Shown: positions 22,419-34,239, counted from the first letter of the stretch. The stretch: 64,000 nucleotides of DNA from Pseudohongiella sp. (GCA_030651695.1 JAUSCD010000015.1:124001-188000); one strand, 5' to 3'. The notes: generated by a model from the sequence alone, not told the origin. Numbers and translations: made by a program.

Positions 22419-24725
22419 ATGAAAAAAAATAAATCGCTACCTGAAATCAGAACCTCGACTTCTTTTGATCCCGGCACCGAAGAGCTGGTAAGGTCTATAC
22501 CCTATAACAATAACAAGCCGCTTGAACACGGAAGAGAAAATGCAGTTAAACCACCTGCAGGAATCACAGTCCGACCTCGCGCTGACTCGGTGACAGCAAG
22601 TACTCTGAGCGAAGACAATGAGTCGAAGAAAACCGGCACGCCGGTTCAGTCGGGCGAAAACGCGATAGATGGAAAACTGGAGCAGGTGCGCTCCGATAGT
22701 AATGGTCAGCGGCTTACCACCAATCAAGGCGTACCTATCGCCGACAATCAAAACTCACTTAAAGCAGGTTTACGCGGTCCGGCACTGCTGGAAGATTTTA
22801 TTTTGCGTGAAAAAATCACCCACTTTGACCATGAACGGATTCCTGAACGAATCGTTCATGCCCGCGGATCAGGTGCTCATGGATACTTCGAAGCATACGA
22901 AGGAATAAGCGAATTCACACGCGCGTCTTTATTCGCGGAGGCTGGGAAAATAACGCCTGTGTTTGTCCGTTTCTCAACAGTTGCGGGCGAACGCGGATCT
23001 GTGGATACCCCCAGAGACGTCCGCGGTTTCGCGGTCAAGTTCTATACCGATGAAGGCAACTGGGATCTGGTCGGGAACAACATACCGGTGTTCTTTATTC
23101 AGGACGCAATCAAATTTCCTGATCTGGTACATGCCTTGAAACCAGAACCTCATCACGGCATGCCGCAAGCCGCGTCGGCACATGATACGTTCTGGGATTT
23201 TGTATCGTTGATGCCTGAGTCAACTCATATGTTGATGTGGGCAATGTCCGATCGTGCCATCCCGCGAAGTTATCGCATGATGCAGGGATTTGGTGTGCAT
23301 ACCTTTCGTCTGATCGACAAATACGGCAACTCCAATTTTGTGAAGTTTCATTGGAAGCCAATGCTGGGCACCCACTCACTGGTATGGGATGAAGCAGCAA
23401 AAATCCAGGGTGCCGACAACGACTACCATCGTCGTGATCTGTGGGATGCCATCGAAGCCGGGGAATATCCGGAGTGGGAACTTGGCCTGCAGATCTTCAG
23501 TGAGGAACAAGCAGAAGGTTTCAGCTTCGATGTCCTTGACTCAACAAAAATCATTCCTGAGGAACTGGTGCCCTTGCGCCCGGCTGGGCGTCTGGTGCTC
23601 AATCGGAATCCCGACAACTTCTTTGCTGAAACTGAACAAGTGGCTTTTTGCACGGCACACATTGTACCAGGCATTGACTTCAGCAATGATCCGCTATTAG
23701 CCGGCAGAATCCACTCTTACGTCGACACTCAGATATCTCGCCTGGGTGGCCCGAACTTCCATGAAATTCCAATTAATTCGTCCCTGGCTCCGGTGCACAA
23801 TAATCAGAGAGACGGACTCCATCGCAAGACTATCAACCGCGGACGCGTTGCCTATGAACCAAATTCTCTGAGTGGTGGCTGCCCTTTCCAGACTGGCGAA
23901 ATGGGCTTTGTATCATTCCCGCAAAAGATAAATGACGACAAGGTGCGCGGAAAACCGGATAAGTTTGCCGATCACTACACCCAGGCCACATTATTCTGGG
24001 ACAGTCAGACCGACTGGGAGAAGAAACACATCGTGGGCGGTTTCCGTTTCGAATTATCGAAAGTAACGATCCCCGCGATTCGCGAACGCATGCTTTCGTC
24101 TTTAGTAAACGTTTCTGCTGAACTGGCCAGCGCGGTAGCCGACGGGCTGGGTACCGAAGTCCCTGTGGCAATGCCTTTGGCTATTGCGGTTCCGGTTACC
24201 CCCGAAGTCAAGAGTTCAGCTGCACTGTCCCTCACGGCCTTGCCCGGAGACGGTAGTATTCGCACCCGAAAAATTGCGTTGCTTGCAGCCGACAATATAG
24301 AGGGGGCATCGGTGCTGACGCTTATAAAGACTTTATCCGCAGCCGGTGCCATTCTCAGGATTGTGGCGCCGCGAATCGGACCAGTTGCAACATCGGACGG
24401 TACGCACATTGAAGCGGATGCATCATTTGAAAACTCTCCTTCAGTTTTGTTCGATGCAGTCATTCTGCCCGACGGACAATCCGGGATAGATACCCTGTCA
24501 CAATTGCCGCAGGTCAAAGAGTTTATTTCTCATCAGTATCTTCACGGTAAAACAATTCTGGCAATTGGCTGCTCGCAGAAGCTACTTGAACCCGCTGGTG
24601 TGCCAGTGCGCAAAGAAAATGAGGCTGAAGATGGAGGTATCATTACCACTACTAGAGAACAGCTGTTGGCAGCTATAGACGCTTTCACCGCGGCCGTGGC
24701 TAAGCACAGACATTACAAGAGCTGA
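22419..24725 (+). CDS. katE: Large-subunit catalase, HPII type
   Basis: A 768-aa clade 2 catalase. An N-terminal extension (~1-110) precedes the core, with distal His in [10 protein letters not shown] (about residue 147), the R-F-S-T-V segment, N in G-N-N-I-P, and the haem-ligand Tyr in H-S-Y-V-D-T-Q (about 434). The C-terminal ~150 residues form a DJ-1/PfpI-like domain starting near K-I-A-L-L-A-A-D, diagnostic of HPII-size enzymes. Reaction: dismutation of H2O2 in the cytoplasm. The start at 22419 is preferred over 22407 because GAGGA is placed 5-6 bases before it. Three phased repeats lie ~120-180 bp upstream. A strong terminator follows. Confidence 0.96.
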   Translation: MKKNKSLPEIRTSTSFDPGTEELVRSIPYNNNKPLEHGRENAVKPPAGITVRPRADSVTASTLSEDNESKKTGTPVQSGENAIDGKLEQVRSDSNGQRLTTNQGVPIADNQNSLKAGLRGPALLEDFILREKITHFDHERIPERIVHARGSGAHGYFEAYEGISEFTRASLFAEAGKITPVFVRFSTVAGERGSVDTPRDVRGFAVKFYTDEGNWDLVGNNIPVFFIQDAIKFPDLVHALKPEPHHGMPQAASAHDTFWDFVSLMPESTHMLMWAMSDRAIPRSYRMMQGFGVHTFRLIDKYGNSNFVKFHWKPMLGTHSLVWDEAAKIQGADNDYHRRDLWDAIEAGEYPEWELGLQIFSEEQAEGFSFDVLDSTKIIPEELVPLRPAGRLVLNRNPDNFFAETEQVAFCTAHIVPGIDFSNDPLLAGRIHSYVDTQISRLGGPNFHEIPINSSLAPVHNNQRDGLHRKTINRGRVAYEPNSLSGGCPFQTGEMGFVSFPQKINDDKVRGKPDKFADHYTQATLFWDSQTDWEKKHIVGGFRFELSKVTIPAIRERMLSSLVNVSAELASAVADGLGTEVPVAMPLAIAVPVTPEVKSSAALSLTALPGDGSIRTRKIALLAADNIEGASVLTLIKTLSAAGAILRIVAPRIGPVATSDGTHIEADASFENSPSVLFDAVILPDGQSGIDTLSQLPQVKEFISHQYLHGKTILAIGCSQKLLEPAGVPVRKENEAEDGGIITTTREQLLAAIDAFTAAVAKHRHYKS

Positions 24726-24729
24726 ATAG

Positions 24730-24769
24730 AAAAAGTCATGAGCCTGAAATATCAGACTCATGACTTTTT
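24730..24769. terminator. Bidirectional intrinsic terminator between katE and the PRC-barrel gene
   Basis: 13-bp perfect stem (AAAAAGTCATGAG paired with CTCATGACTTTTT) and a 14-nt loop. The A-run on one side and T-run on the other serve both converging genes. Confidence 0.88.
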
Positions 24770-24786
24770 CACGAGTATCAGATCTG

Positions 24787-25203
24787 TTAAGGTCGCAGGC
24801 TCTCTGAGTAATGTCGGGTGCCATAGTATTTATGTATCTGCTGACCCCAGCTTTGATCCGCCATGTCGGGCCAGTTATCTTTGTCAAAGCCCGGCGCGTT
24901 CTTCAGTCGCTCTTTGTCAGCGTCCAATAGAAAACGCTCTTGCTCGGTATCAAGTTTAAGAGCATTCCAGGGCACCGCAAAAAGTTTTTCGCCCATTCCG
25001 AAAATGCCACCGAATGACAGCACAGCGTAGGCCACATGACCGCTATGCATATCAAGCATCATATCCTTGATTCCGCCCAAGTTATCTCCCTGATGGTTGT
25101 ACACATCATTGCCAACAAGTGAATCAACACTCATCAACCGTGGGCTCGTACCACTATAGGGGGTACCAGGAATAGCGCTGTTACCGCGAATTTCATTATT
25201 CAT
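24787..25203 (-). CDS. PRC-barrel domain protein
   Basis: A 138-aa soluble protein. The PRC-barrel core is visible as S-V-D-S-L-V-G-N-D-V-Y-N-H-Q-G-D-N-L-G followed by I-K-D-M-M-L-D and V-A-Y-A-V-L-S-F-G-G (residues ~25-70), then F-A-V-P-W-N-A-L. Proteins of this type are often annotated as stress-related in proteobacteria; the molecular role is unknown. A conventional AGGAG Shine-Dalgarno precedes the ATG. Its position between katE and a Crp/Fnr regulator fits the surrounding stress block. Confidence 0.85.
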   Translation of the reverse strand: MNNEIRGNSAIPGTPYSGTSPRLMSVDSLVGNDVYNHQGDNLGGIKDMMLDMHSGHVAYAVLSFGGIFGMGEKLFAVPWNALKLDTEQERFLLDADKERLKNAPGFDKDNWPDMADQSWGQQIHKYYGTRHYSESLRP

Positions 25204-25389
25204 TGTGAACTCCTGTTTTGTTACAAGTGCCTGGGTAACGTCGGCGCGCTAACCAGCGTCGACGTGACCCCACCTTAAGAACGCCAGCCATGAACGTCTG
25301 TGCGACGGCGCACTTACCGTTGCATGCCGCAGTAACGTTACAACTGTCATCCATTCGTAGTTTTTCAGTAAGCCCGACAACTAATTTAT

Positions 25390-25429
25390 AAAAAAAAAAG
25401 CCCTACAGGACATCTCTGTCCGGAGGGCT
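25390..25429 (-). terminator. Intrinsic terminator of the second Crp/Fnr gene
   Basis: On the minus strand, AGCCCT/AGGGCT with an inner CGGACA-type stem (25399-25429), followed by nine T residues (25390-25398 on the complement). It lies ~40 bp after the stop at 25471. Confidence 0.85.
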
Positions 25430-25470
25430 TCATTTATATGTCATAACACCAGAATTTTTTTACAATTGTC

Positions 25471-26202
25471 TCACGCGCCGGGAAACAATCGCGCATACTC
25501 GTCCTTTACCACGCGGTAACACTCACATGCGCGCTTCTCCAGTTCAGCGCGATTGATAACATTGACTACGCCTCGCCCGGTCTTGATAAAACCTTCTTTT
25601 TGCAACAGTGCCAAGTTCTTACTGACGGTCTCGCGGCGCACGCCCAGCAAATTACTCACCTGCTCCTGAGTAAAATGTAGCTCTTTTCTTCCCAATCGAT
25701 CGACAGTGGTCAGCAGCCACCGGCACATTTGTTGGTCTACTCCATGGTACTGGTTACAGACAGCAGTTTGTGATGTCTGGCAAATCAGAGCCTGAGTAAA
25801 TAACAACGAAAGTTGCTGCATTTTGCCGCCCAGGGCAAACTCGCGTTTCATGACGGCGCGCGGAAGACGAAAGGCTTTGCCCGGACTTTGAACTTCAGTG
25901 CTGGAAGGCATGCTTTCGCCGCCCATGAAAATGGAGATCCCCACGACGCCCTCGTTACCGACCAGAGCTGTTTCGCTGGTAGATCCGTCCTCCAGGGAAT
26001 ACATCAGTGACACAATCCCCGACACCGGGAAATGCAAGTAGTCTACGTGATCTCCTGATTCTGATATTGTCCAGCCACGTGGCATTTCTACCAGTTTCAG
26101 GTCAGGCAAAAGCCGCTCCAGATCTTTGGCTGGTAGCAACGAGAGAATAAGGTTTTGTTCGGGAGAAACGTCTGAATCTGGGTGGACAGGCGTTTTGCGC
26201 AT
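25471..26202 (-). CDS. Crp/Fnr-family transcriptional regulator
   Basis: A 243-aa protein. An N-terminal effector domain (residues ~20-150; F-P-V-S-G-I-V-S, G-N-E-G-V-V-G-I-S) is followed by a dimer helix with C-N-Q-Y-H-G-V-D-Q-Q-M-C-R-W-L-L and a winged helix with E-Q-V-S-N-L-L-G-V-R-R-E-T-V-S-K-N (~195-215). No N-terminal Fe-S cysteine cluster is seen, so it is not a classical Fnr oxygen sensor. ATG at 26202 is chosen; the frame continues upstream to a TTG at 26292 without a ribosome site. It is a paralogue of the 8480-9322 regulator but lacks the Q-rich leader. Possible regulator of the catalase/hemerythrin block (inference). Confidence 0.9.
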   Translation of the reverse strand: MRKTPVHPDSDVSPEQNLILSLLPAKDLERLLPDLKLVEMPRGWTISESGDHVDYLHFPVSGIVSLMYSLEDGSTSETALVGNEGVVGISIFMGGESMPSSTEVQSPGKAFRLPRAVMKREFALGGKMQQLSLLFTQALICQTSQTAVCNQYHGVDQQMCRWLLTTVDRLGRKELHFTQEQVSNLLGVRRETVSKNLALLQKEGFIKTGRGVVNVINRAELEKRACECYRVVKDEYARLFPGA

Positions 26203-26325
26203 ATTAGATATCTTTATGGTGATGTGGTCGTTATTATCGGGCGGGTAGTACCGGCGCGTATTGTGCGCCTTTTGCGTTGATTTTACACGCAATAACTTTT
26301 TTCGTTTTTATCAAGGAGCCAGTTA

Positions 26326-26706
26326 ATGTTCAGCCATATCATGTTGGGCGCAGACGATGTAATGAAATCAAAGGCATTTTACGATGCAACATTAGGAGCG
26401 CTCGGTGTCAGCGCTGGCAGTGTCGACGATAAAGGGCGCTGTTTCTACCGTACAAAATCCGGCATTTTTGCGCTCAGCAAACCAATTGACGGCAAGCCTG
26501 CCTGTCATGGTAATGGCAGCACGATCGGTTTTGCAGCCGATAGCCCTGAAGCGGCTGATGCCTGGCATGCAGCCGGACTTGCCAACGGCGGAACTGCCTG
26601 CGAAGATCCTCCCGGCGTACGCGAAGGGGCCGCCATGAAGTTATATCTGGCGTATTTGCGCGATCCGTCGGGCAACAAGATTTGTGCCCTGCATCGTATG
26701 CCGTGA
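26326..26706 (+). CDS. VOC-family protein (glyoxalase/bleomycin-resistance fold)
   Basis: A 126-aa protein made of two beta-alpha-beta-beta-beta modules: M-F-S-H-I-M-L-G-A-D-D-V at the start and a C-terminal Y-L-A-Y-L-R-D-P-S-G-N-K-I-C strand. The H in S-H-I and the acidic residue expected near the C-terminus fit a metal-binding VOC enzyme; the substrate is unknown. An AAGGAG Shine-Dalgarno precedes the ATG. It is divergent from the Crp/Fnr gene; an inverted repeat TTGCGT/ACGCAA (26272-26292) lies in the shared promoter region. Confidence 0.85.
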   Translation: MFSHIMLGADDVMKSKAFYDATLGALGVSAGSVDDKGRCFYRTKSGIFALSKPIDGKPACHGNGSTIGFAADSPEAADAWHAAGLANGGTACEDPPGVREGAAMKLYLAYLRDPSGNKICALHRMP

Positions 26707-26737
26707 ACACTTGATCGTCACACAAAATTTTGGGCAT

Positions 26738-26774
26738 AAAAAAGGCGTTGTCATTCGCTGACAACGCCTTTTTT
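26738..26774. terminator. Bidirectional intrinsic terminator between the VOC gene and katG
   Basis: 16-bp perfect stem (AAAAAAGGCGTTGTCA and its complement) with a TTCGC loop, ending in a T-run on both strands. It lies between converging genes. Confidence 0.9.
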
Positions 26775-26786
26775 AAAGTGCAGGTA

Positions 26787-29275
<2,489 letters not shown>

Positions 29276-30496
29276 ATGAACGTTAAGTCCATTTCTGCAC
29301 GGTCAACACTAAAAATACTGGCAGCAACTGTAGCCACTATTTCGATATTAGCCGCTTGCTCTGAGCAGGCCGTAAACCAGCCGACTTCTGCAATAGCACA
29401 AGCGAGCCCGTCTGCCGCCATAGCGACAGATGCCGCCGCCGATGGTGTGGGAAGTTTTATTACAGGTGAGGGCATTCAAAATCCTAACCCGGTGATCACA
29501 CAGAACTGGGGGCAATTGCCTGAGGGCCGGGTGTGGGGTTCTTCTGCCGGAGTCGATATTGATCCGTTTGACGGGAATATCTGGGCCTACGAACGCTGCG
29601 GCGCAGGTAGTTTTGGCGCCGACGTTCCTATAACCTGCGATACGAATCCGGTTGATCCTATTTTCAAATTTGATCGCAATACCGGTGAAGTACTGGCCAA
29701 CTTCGGTGGCGGCACGATGGTTACCCCGCATGGTATTTATGTCGATGACGAAGGCAATGTCTGGGTGACAGATTTTGCAACCAACGCTGATGAAACCAAA
29801 GGCCAGCAGGTACACAAATTCAGCCCGACCGGCGAACTATTGTTGAGTCTGGGTACGCCCGGGAAAACCGGCAACGACGGCGCACACTTCAATCAACCGA
29901 ACGATGTCATCGTCGGCCCTGATGGCAGCATCTATGTGTCTGACGGTCATAGCGGCCAGGGTATGACCACCAATCAGGCGATGGCTGATGGACGGGCAGC
30001 AGGCCTGACCGCACGTGTGATGAAGTTCGCACCAGATGGCACTTTCATTAAACAGTGGGGTCAAATCGGTGTGCGTCACGGAGAATTCCGCACGCCACAC
30101 GCCCTGGAGTTTGATTCGCGCGGCCGCCTTTGGGTTGCTGACAGAGGCAACCATCGCATCGAAATTTTTGATCAGGAAGGTAATTACCTTGAATCCCGTT
30201 ACGCCTTCAGCCGAATCAGCGGGTTGTTTATAACCGACGATGACATGCTTTATGCCATTGACTCCGAATCCAGCCCCACCAACCACGTAGGTTGGCGTAA
30301 CGGTGTAAGAATCGGTCACATCGACCACGATCACGTGACCGGGTTTATTCCGCCGTTTGAACGCGAGGATCGTGTTTATCAAGGCACGGCCGGCGAAGGT
30401 GTTGCGGTTGATGCAGACGGCAATGTCTACGCAGCAGAGGGTCCCAACTCAATCAATCAGGCTGGCGGGGCGTTTACCCGGTACTCAGTGCGCTGA
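29276..30496 (+). CDS. NHL-repeat (six-bladed beta-propeller) lipoprotein
   Basis: A 406-aa protein with a lipoprotein signal: positively charged start, hydrophobic core and lipobox I-L-A-A-C (Cys ~29). The rest holds repeated propeller strands such as G-I-Y-V-D-D-E-G-N-V-W-V-T-D, V-I-V-G-P-D-G-S-I-Y-V-S-D-G-H and F-D-S-R-G-R-L-W-V-A-D-R-G-N-H-R-I. The H-G-E-F-R-x-P-H and D-R-G-N-H-R-I patterns resemble the peptidyl-alpha-hydroxyglycine amidating lyase group. Likely periplasmic or surface; ligand unknown. A 21-bp perfect hairpin starts 10 bp after the stop. Confidence 0.85.
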   Translation: MNVKSISARSTLKILAATVATISILAACSEQAVNQPTSAIAQASPSAAIATDAAADGVGSFITGEGIQNPNPVITQNWGQLPEGRVWGSSAGVDIDPFDGNIWAYERCGAGSFGADVPITCDTNPVDPIFKFDRNTGEVLANFGGGTMVTPHGIYVDDEGNVWVTDFATNADETKGQQVHKFSPTGELLLSLGTPGKTGNDGAHFNQPNDVIVGPDGSIYVSDGHSGQGMTTNQAMADGRAAGLTARVMKFAPDGTFIKQWGQIGVRHGEFRTPHALEFDSRGRLWVADRGNHRIEIFDQEGNYLESRYAFSRISGLFITDDDMLYAIDSESSPTNHVGWRNGVRIGHIDHDHVTGFIPPFEREDRVYQGTAGEGVAVDADGNVYAAEGPNSINQAGGAFTRYSVR

Positions 30497-30505
30497 AAAG
30501 AAAGG

Positions 30506-30551
30506 AAAAGAATGGGGACGGAGGACGTAGGTCCTCCGTCCCCATTCTTTT
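30506..30551. terminator. Long hairpin downstream of the NHL lipoprotein gene
   Basis: 21-bp perfect arms (30506-30526 and 30531-30551) around a GTAG loop, with GGGGACGGAGGAC in the left arm and an AAAAG/CTTTT end. It probably terminates transcription. The core CCTCCGTCCCC is shared with the hairpin at 63512-63583. Confidence 0.75.
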
Positions 30552-30571
30552 CAAAAGACTCATACTGATAT

Positions 30572-30603
30572 ATGCTCCATATACAAAACGTATACAGAGG
30601 CAT
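30572..30603 (+). promoter_or_regulatory. Putative operator overlapping the ParD-like gene's ribosome site
   Basis: Nested inverted repeat ATGC-N4-TATAC-N5-GTATA-N5-GCAT. Its right end covers the Shine-Dalgarno AGAGG (30596-30600) and lies 3 bp before the ATG. Ribbon-helix-helix ParD-type proteins commonly autorepress through such repeats (inference). Confidence 0.45.
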
Positions 30604-30605
30604 CT

Positions 30606-30821
30606 ATGGGCATAGTCAAAATCAGCGACGACCTGCACGAAGAAATCCGTAAAGCCAGCTCAACCATGGTGCGGTCGATCAACTCCCAAGCCGAATTCTG
30701 GATCAAAGTCGGCATGCTGGCGGAAACCAACCCAGGCATGACGTATCAGCAAATACTTCAGCGCGAGCTGGAGCGGGCCCACGTGAGAACGCGTTTATTG
30801 CAAGAAGAGTTGACAGACTGA
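30606..30821 (+). CDS. ParD-like family protein
   Basis: A 71-aa protein that fits the ParD-like family: V-K-I-S-D-D-L-H-E-E-I-R-K-A-S-S (ribbon plus helix) and S-I-N-S-Q-A-E-F-W-I-K-V-G, followed by a charged helix. It looks like a ribbon-helix-helix DNA-binding protein. No ParE toxin follows; instead the next gene is a methionine aminopeptidase, joined by a TGATG one-base overlap at 30821. Shine-Dalgarno AGAGG stands 5 bases before the ATG. Role: probably autoregulator of the two-gene operon (inference). Confidence 0.82.
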   Translation: MGIVKISDDLHEEIRKASSTMVRSINSQAEFWIKVGMLAETNPGMTYQQILQRELERAHVRTRLLQEELTD

Positions 30822-31666
30822 TGACTGACGTAAAAATAAAAACGCCTGGGGAAATCGCCCTGATGCGCGAATCAGGCCGGCTGCTGGCATCTGTATTCGC
30901 GTATCTTGATCCGCACGTCAAAGCGGGCGTGAGCACCATGCAAATCAACAATCTGGTGGAGGATTTTATTACCGGCCCGCTGGCCTCCCGACCTGCCAGC
31001 AAAGGCCAATACAATTTTCAGTACGTGCTCAACTCATCCATCAACGATGTGGTCTGTCACGGCGTGCCATCGGAAAGCGACGTGCTGAAATCAGGTGACA
31101 TAGTCAACATAGACATCACTCTGGAAAAAGGCGGATTTATCGCTGACTCCAGTAAAATGTACCAGATCGACGAAGTTTCCCCGTTTGCAAAACGCCTGGT
31201 AGAAAAAACCTACGAAGCCATGTGGCTCGGCATCACGGCCGTCAAACCCGGCGCAACCCTGGGAGACATCGGGCATGCCATCCAACAGCACGCAAAAATT
31301 AATGGTTACTCCATCGTGCGTGAATATTGCGGCCACGGCATAGGTCGGCAAATGCACGAGGACCCCGCGATTCTTCACTTTGGCGAACCCGGTCGCGGCC
31401 TCGTCCTGAAAGAAGGCATGACCTTCACCATCGAACCCATGATCAATCAGGGCAGCTCAAAAATAAAAATGAAACGCGACGGCTGGACCGTTGTAACCCG
31501 CGACAAAAAAATCTCCGCTCAATGGGAACACACCATCGCCGTCACAGCAGACGGTTACGAAGTCCTCACTCTGAGAGAAGAAGAACGTCCGGCTGCCGGA
31601 GGCGCAATGTGTCCGGAGCCAACCGAAGCGCAATTGCGTAGCCTCCAACCCGGAGCGGCGCGATGA
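30821..31666 (+). CDS. map: Type I methionine aminopeptidase
   Basis: A 281-aa enzyme with the full metal-binding set in order: H80 (V-C-H-G-V-P), D98 (N-I-D-I-T), D109 (A-D-S-S-K-M-Y), H172 (C-G-H-G-I-G), E205 (F-T-I-E-P-M) and E236 (W-E-H-T-I). It removes the initiator Met from nascent proteins. Coupling to a ParD-like gene rather than to rpsB/tsf suggests it is an accessory copy beside the housekeeping map elsewhere (inference). The C-terminal tail (M-C-P-E-P-T-E-A-Q) extends ~15 residues beyond the domain. Confidence 0.95.
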   Translation: MTDVKIKTPGEIALMRESGRLLASVFAYLDPHVKAGVSTMQINNLVEDFITGPLASRPASKGQYNFQYVLNSSINDVVCHGVPSESDVLKSGDIVNIDITLEKGGFIADSSKMYQIDEVSPFAKRLVEKTYEAMWLGITAVKPGATLGDIGHAIQQHAKINGYSIVREYCGHGIGRQMHEDPAILHFGEPGRGLVLKEGMTFTIEPMINQGSSKIKMKRDGWTVVTRDKKISAQWEHTIAVTADGYEVLTLREEERPAAGGAMCPEPTEAQLRSLQPGAAR

Positions 31667-31733
31667 AATACCCGCAAGTGGCACCATCCCCGCCGACGAT
31701 ACATTAAGAGCAAAAGAAAGAGCACATATTCAA

Positions 31734-31991
31734 TTAACAGGGACAGCGCTTCATCGCGCCATCCTTCCCGGCCCCATAACGCGCATCCACCCGATTCCGA
31801 TACCAATGTTTGTAGTCCATCACTTCAGCGCCTGGATGATGCTCCTGCATATGATTGACATAAGCATCGTAATCCCCTACCCCAATCATCAGCTTCAAAG
31901 TCTGGCCAGTCAGTTCAATGCCACGCCGCAAAGTCGCAAATGTACGACCCGGCCGCAACGACAACACAGGCGGTTCAGCGCGTTCAATCAT
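31734..31991 (-). CDS. ybdD: YbdD/YjiX family protein (DUF466)
   Basis: An 85-aa protein with the family's core: G-V-G-D-Y-D-A-Y-V-N-H-M, H-P-G-A-E-V-M-D-Y-K-H-W-Y-R-N-R-V-D-A-R-Y. The ATG overlaps the stop of the cstA-type gene by four bases (31988-31991), so translation is coupled; this pair (cstA-ybdD, btsT-yjiX) is conserved in enterobacteria. Role unknown, presumed accessory to the pyruvate/peptide transporter. Confidence 0.92.
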   Translation of the reverse strand: MIERAEPPVLSLRPGRTFATLRRGIELTGQTLKLMIGVGDYDAYVNHMQEHHPGAEVMDYKHWYRNRVDARYGAGKDGAMKRCPC

Positions 31992-34030
31992 GCCACATAC
32001 TCCGCAAGCAGTTTTTCTTCAGACACCTGAGGACCGTTTAATGCTTTACGAATCGCTACCACAGCCAGCACTGCCATCACGATCACAACCACCATAAAGA
32101 ACCCGGTCATAAATGCATCGATGCGATCATTAAACACCACAGCATTCATCTGAGCGATGGTGGTCGCCGGCGCCAGCACATCACCACGCTCAATGGCATC
32201 GGTGAATACACGCGCATGAGCCAGGAAACCAATTGCAGGTATATCACTGAACAGTTTCTGCCAGCCAGCGAACATGGTAATCAGCAGGACCCAGACAGCA
32301 GGCACAGCCGGTACCAGCGCCAACCTGCCGCGACCGAGACGCACCAGCGCAACCGTCGCAAGGATCAGTGCAATACCTGCCAGCATCTGATTGGAGATAC
32401 CAAACAAAGCCCACAGGGTATTGATACCACCGAAGGGGTCAGATACCCCTTGATACAGGAAATAACCCCAGCCCGATACCACAATGGCAGTCGCCAACAA
32501 GCTGGCAACATGGTTATTGGTATCTTTCATCATCGGGACAGCCATGCCCATCAGATCCTGCATCAGGAAACGGCACACACGAGTACCTGCGTCAACCGTA
32601 GTCAGAATAAACAGGGCTTCAAACAAAATCGCGAAGTGATACCAGAATGCCATCATGGTAGTACCACCCATCGCCTGAGACAGTATGTGCGCCATACCTA
32701 CGGCAAACGTCGGAGCCCCACCGGTCCTGGAAAGAATGGTGCTCTCACCCATATCTGATGCCAACTGATCCAGCATCTCCGGCGTCACCACAAATCCCCA
32801 CTGACTGATGGTTTCGGCAGCGCTTTGTACTGTCGTGCCGATCACACCCGGCCCGCTGTTGAGCGCGAAGTACACGCCTGGCTCAAGCACACAAGCGGCG
32901 ATCAGCGCCATGATGGCAACAAACGATTCCGTCAACATGGCGCCATATCCGATTGGGCGGATATGTGATTCATTGTCGATCATTTTGGGCGTTGTCCCGG
33001 AGGACACCAACGCATGAAAACCTGACACGGCCCCGCATGCAATGGTGATAAACAGAAAGGGGAACAAAGCGCCGGAGAACACCGGTCCGGTGCCGTCAAT
33101 AAAAGGCGTAAACGACGGCATGATCAAGGGCGGATTGACAATCAGAATACCCACTGCAAGACCGGCAATGGTGCCAATCTTGAGGAAGGTAGACAAGTAG
33201 TCGCGTGGCGCCAGCAAAAGCCATACCGGCAGCACTGACGCCACAAAACCATAACCCATCAACCACAATGTCAGCGCTTTTCCATCGAGATTAAAGATGG
33301 GTCCCCACGTGGGATGGACGGCCACTGTCTGCCCATAAATCAACGCAAAAATCAGCAACGCAAATCCAACAACTGAAATCTCGCCCACCTTCCCTGGACG
33401 GATATAACGCAAATAAATACCCATAAACAGGGCGATAGGAATCGTCATGGCCAGCGTGAACACACCCCACGGGCTGCCCACCAAAGCCTTGACCACAATC
33501 ATGCCAAGAACAGCGAGCAGAATAATCAGAATAGCCAGAATACCAATTAAACCAATGAAGCCGGCAACCGGCCCCATCTCTTTGCGGATCATGTCTCCAA
33601 GTGAAGCTCCGCCGCGGCGCGTCGACAAAAACATGATGATCATGTCCTGAACCGCTCCGGCAAAAACCACACCTGCAAGAATCCACAACGTACCCGGCAG
33701 ATAACCCATCTGCGCCGCCAGCACCGGGCCAACTAACGGACCCGCACCTGCAATTGCCGCAAAATGGTGACCGAACAAAACCCATTTGTGGGTTGGCACA
33801 AAGTCCAGTCCATCGGACTTGGTATGCGCCGGCGTAGGACGAAGCGGCTCCAGCACCAGAACCTTTTCGGCGATAAATCGACTGTAAAAACGATAAGCAA
33901 TGGTATAGACACATAAAGCAGCCGTGACCAGCCACAAAGCGCTGATAGTTTCGCCACGGTTTAAAGCAAGAACACCCAGACACGCCGCACCCAAAAGAGC
34001 GACAGCACCCCAGAACATTTTTTCTCTCAT
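31988..34030 (-). CDS. cstA: CstA-family carbon-starvation transporter
   Basis: A 680-aa integral membrane protein with about 16-18 hydrophobic segments. The characteristic H-H-F-A-A-I-A-G-A-G-P-L-V-G-P-V-L-A-A-Q motif is near residue 85, with S-G-T-T-P-K-M-I-D and H-I-L-S-Q-A-M-G-G in the middle. Known for CstA/BtsT: uptake of pyruvate and/or peptides. The ATG at 34030 is chosen because the family N-terminus begins there; the frame stays open upstream to 34279, but that extension crosses the tandem repeats and is not protein-like. Translationally coupled to ybdD. It could equally be called btsT. Confidence 0.93.
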   Translation of the reverse strand: MREKMFWGAVALLGAACLGVLALNRGETISALWLVTAALCVYTIAYRFYSRFIAEKVLVLEPLRPTPAHTKSDGLDFVPTHKWVLFGHHFAAIAGAGPLVGPVLAAQMGYLPGTLWILAGVVFAGAVQDMIIMFLSTRRGGASLGDMIRKEMGPVAGFIGLIGILAILIILLAVLGMIVVKALVGSPWGVFTLAMTIPIALFMGIYLRYIRPGKVGEISVVGFALLIFALIYGQTVAVHPTWGPIFNLDGKALTLWLMGYGFVASVLPVWLLLAPRDYLSTFLKIGTIAGLAVGILIVNPPLIMPSFTPFIDGTGPVFSGALFPFLFITIACGAVSGFHALVSSGTTPKMIDNESHIRPIGYGAMLTESFVAIMALIAACVLEPGVYFALNSGPGVIGTTVQSAAETISQWGFVVTPEMLDQLASDMGESTILSRTGGAPTFAVGMAHILSQAMGGTTMMAFWYHFAILFEALFILTTVDAGTRVCRFLMQDLMGMAVPMMKDTNNHVASLLATAIVVSGWGYFLYQGVSDPFGGINTLWALFGISNQMLAGIALILATVALVRLGRGRLALVPAVPAVWVLLITMFAGWQKLFSDIPAIGFLAHARVFTDAIERGDVLAPATTIAQMNAVVFNDRIDAFMTGFFMVVVIVMAVLAVVAIRKALNGPQVSEEKLLAEYVA

Positions 34031-34161
34031 TTTGATTAGACTCCCCGACGCTTGGACGGCAGCGCGCGGCCAGCATACGCCTGCTGCCGGGGAGCTTGCA
34101 TAGGGGGTCAATGTGAAATTTTTTGTAACACGATTTGTGGAACAAGAATTGCGTGTCCTCT

Positions 34162-34200
34162 CATTGAACACCCATTGAGCACCCATTGAGCACCCATGAG
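34162..34200. repeat. 11-bp tandem repeat upstream of the cstA-type gene
   Basis: Three copies of CATTG(A/G)(A/G)CACC (first with A, next two with G) and a partial fourth, period 11 bp, about one helical turn each. It lies ~130 bp before the transporter start, on the promoter side. Direct repeats are typical of LytTR-type response-regulator sites, which control btsT/yhjX-like transporters in E. coli; the link here is inference. Confidence 0.6.
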
Positions 34201-34239
34201 CCCGGAGTCTACTGCTCTCAAACCAGGCGACCAAGAAGC

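Noticed and set aside
34060-34110. Sigma54-like promoter upstream of the cstA-type gene
   Set aside because: The GG and GC doublets do not have the required spacing; match too weak.
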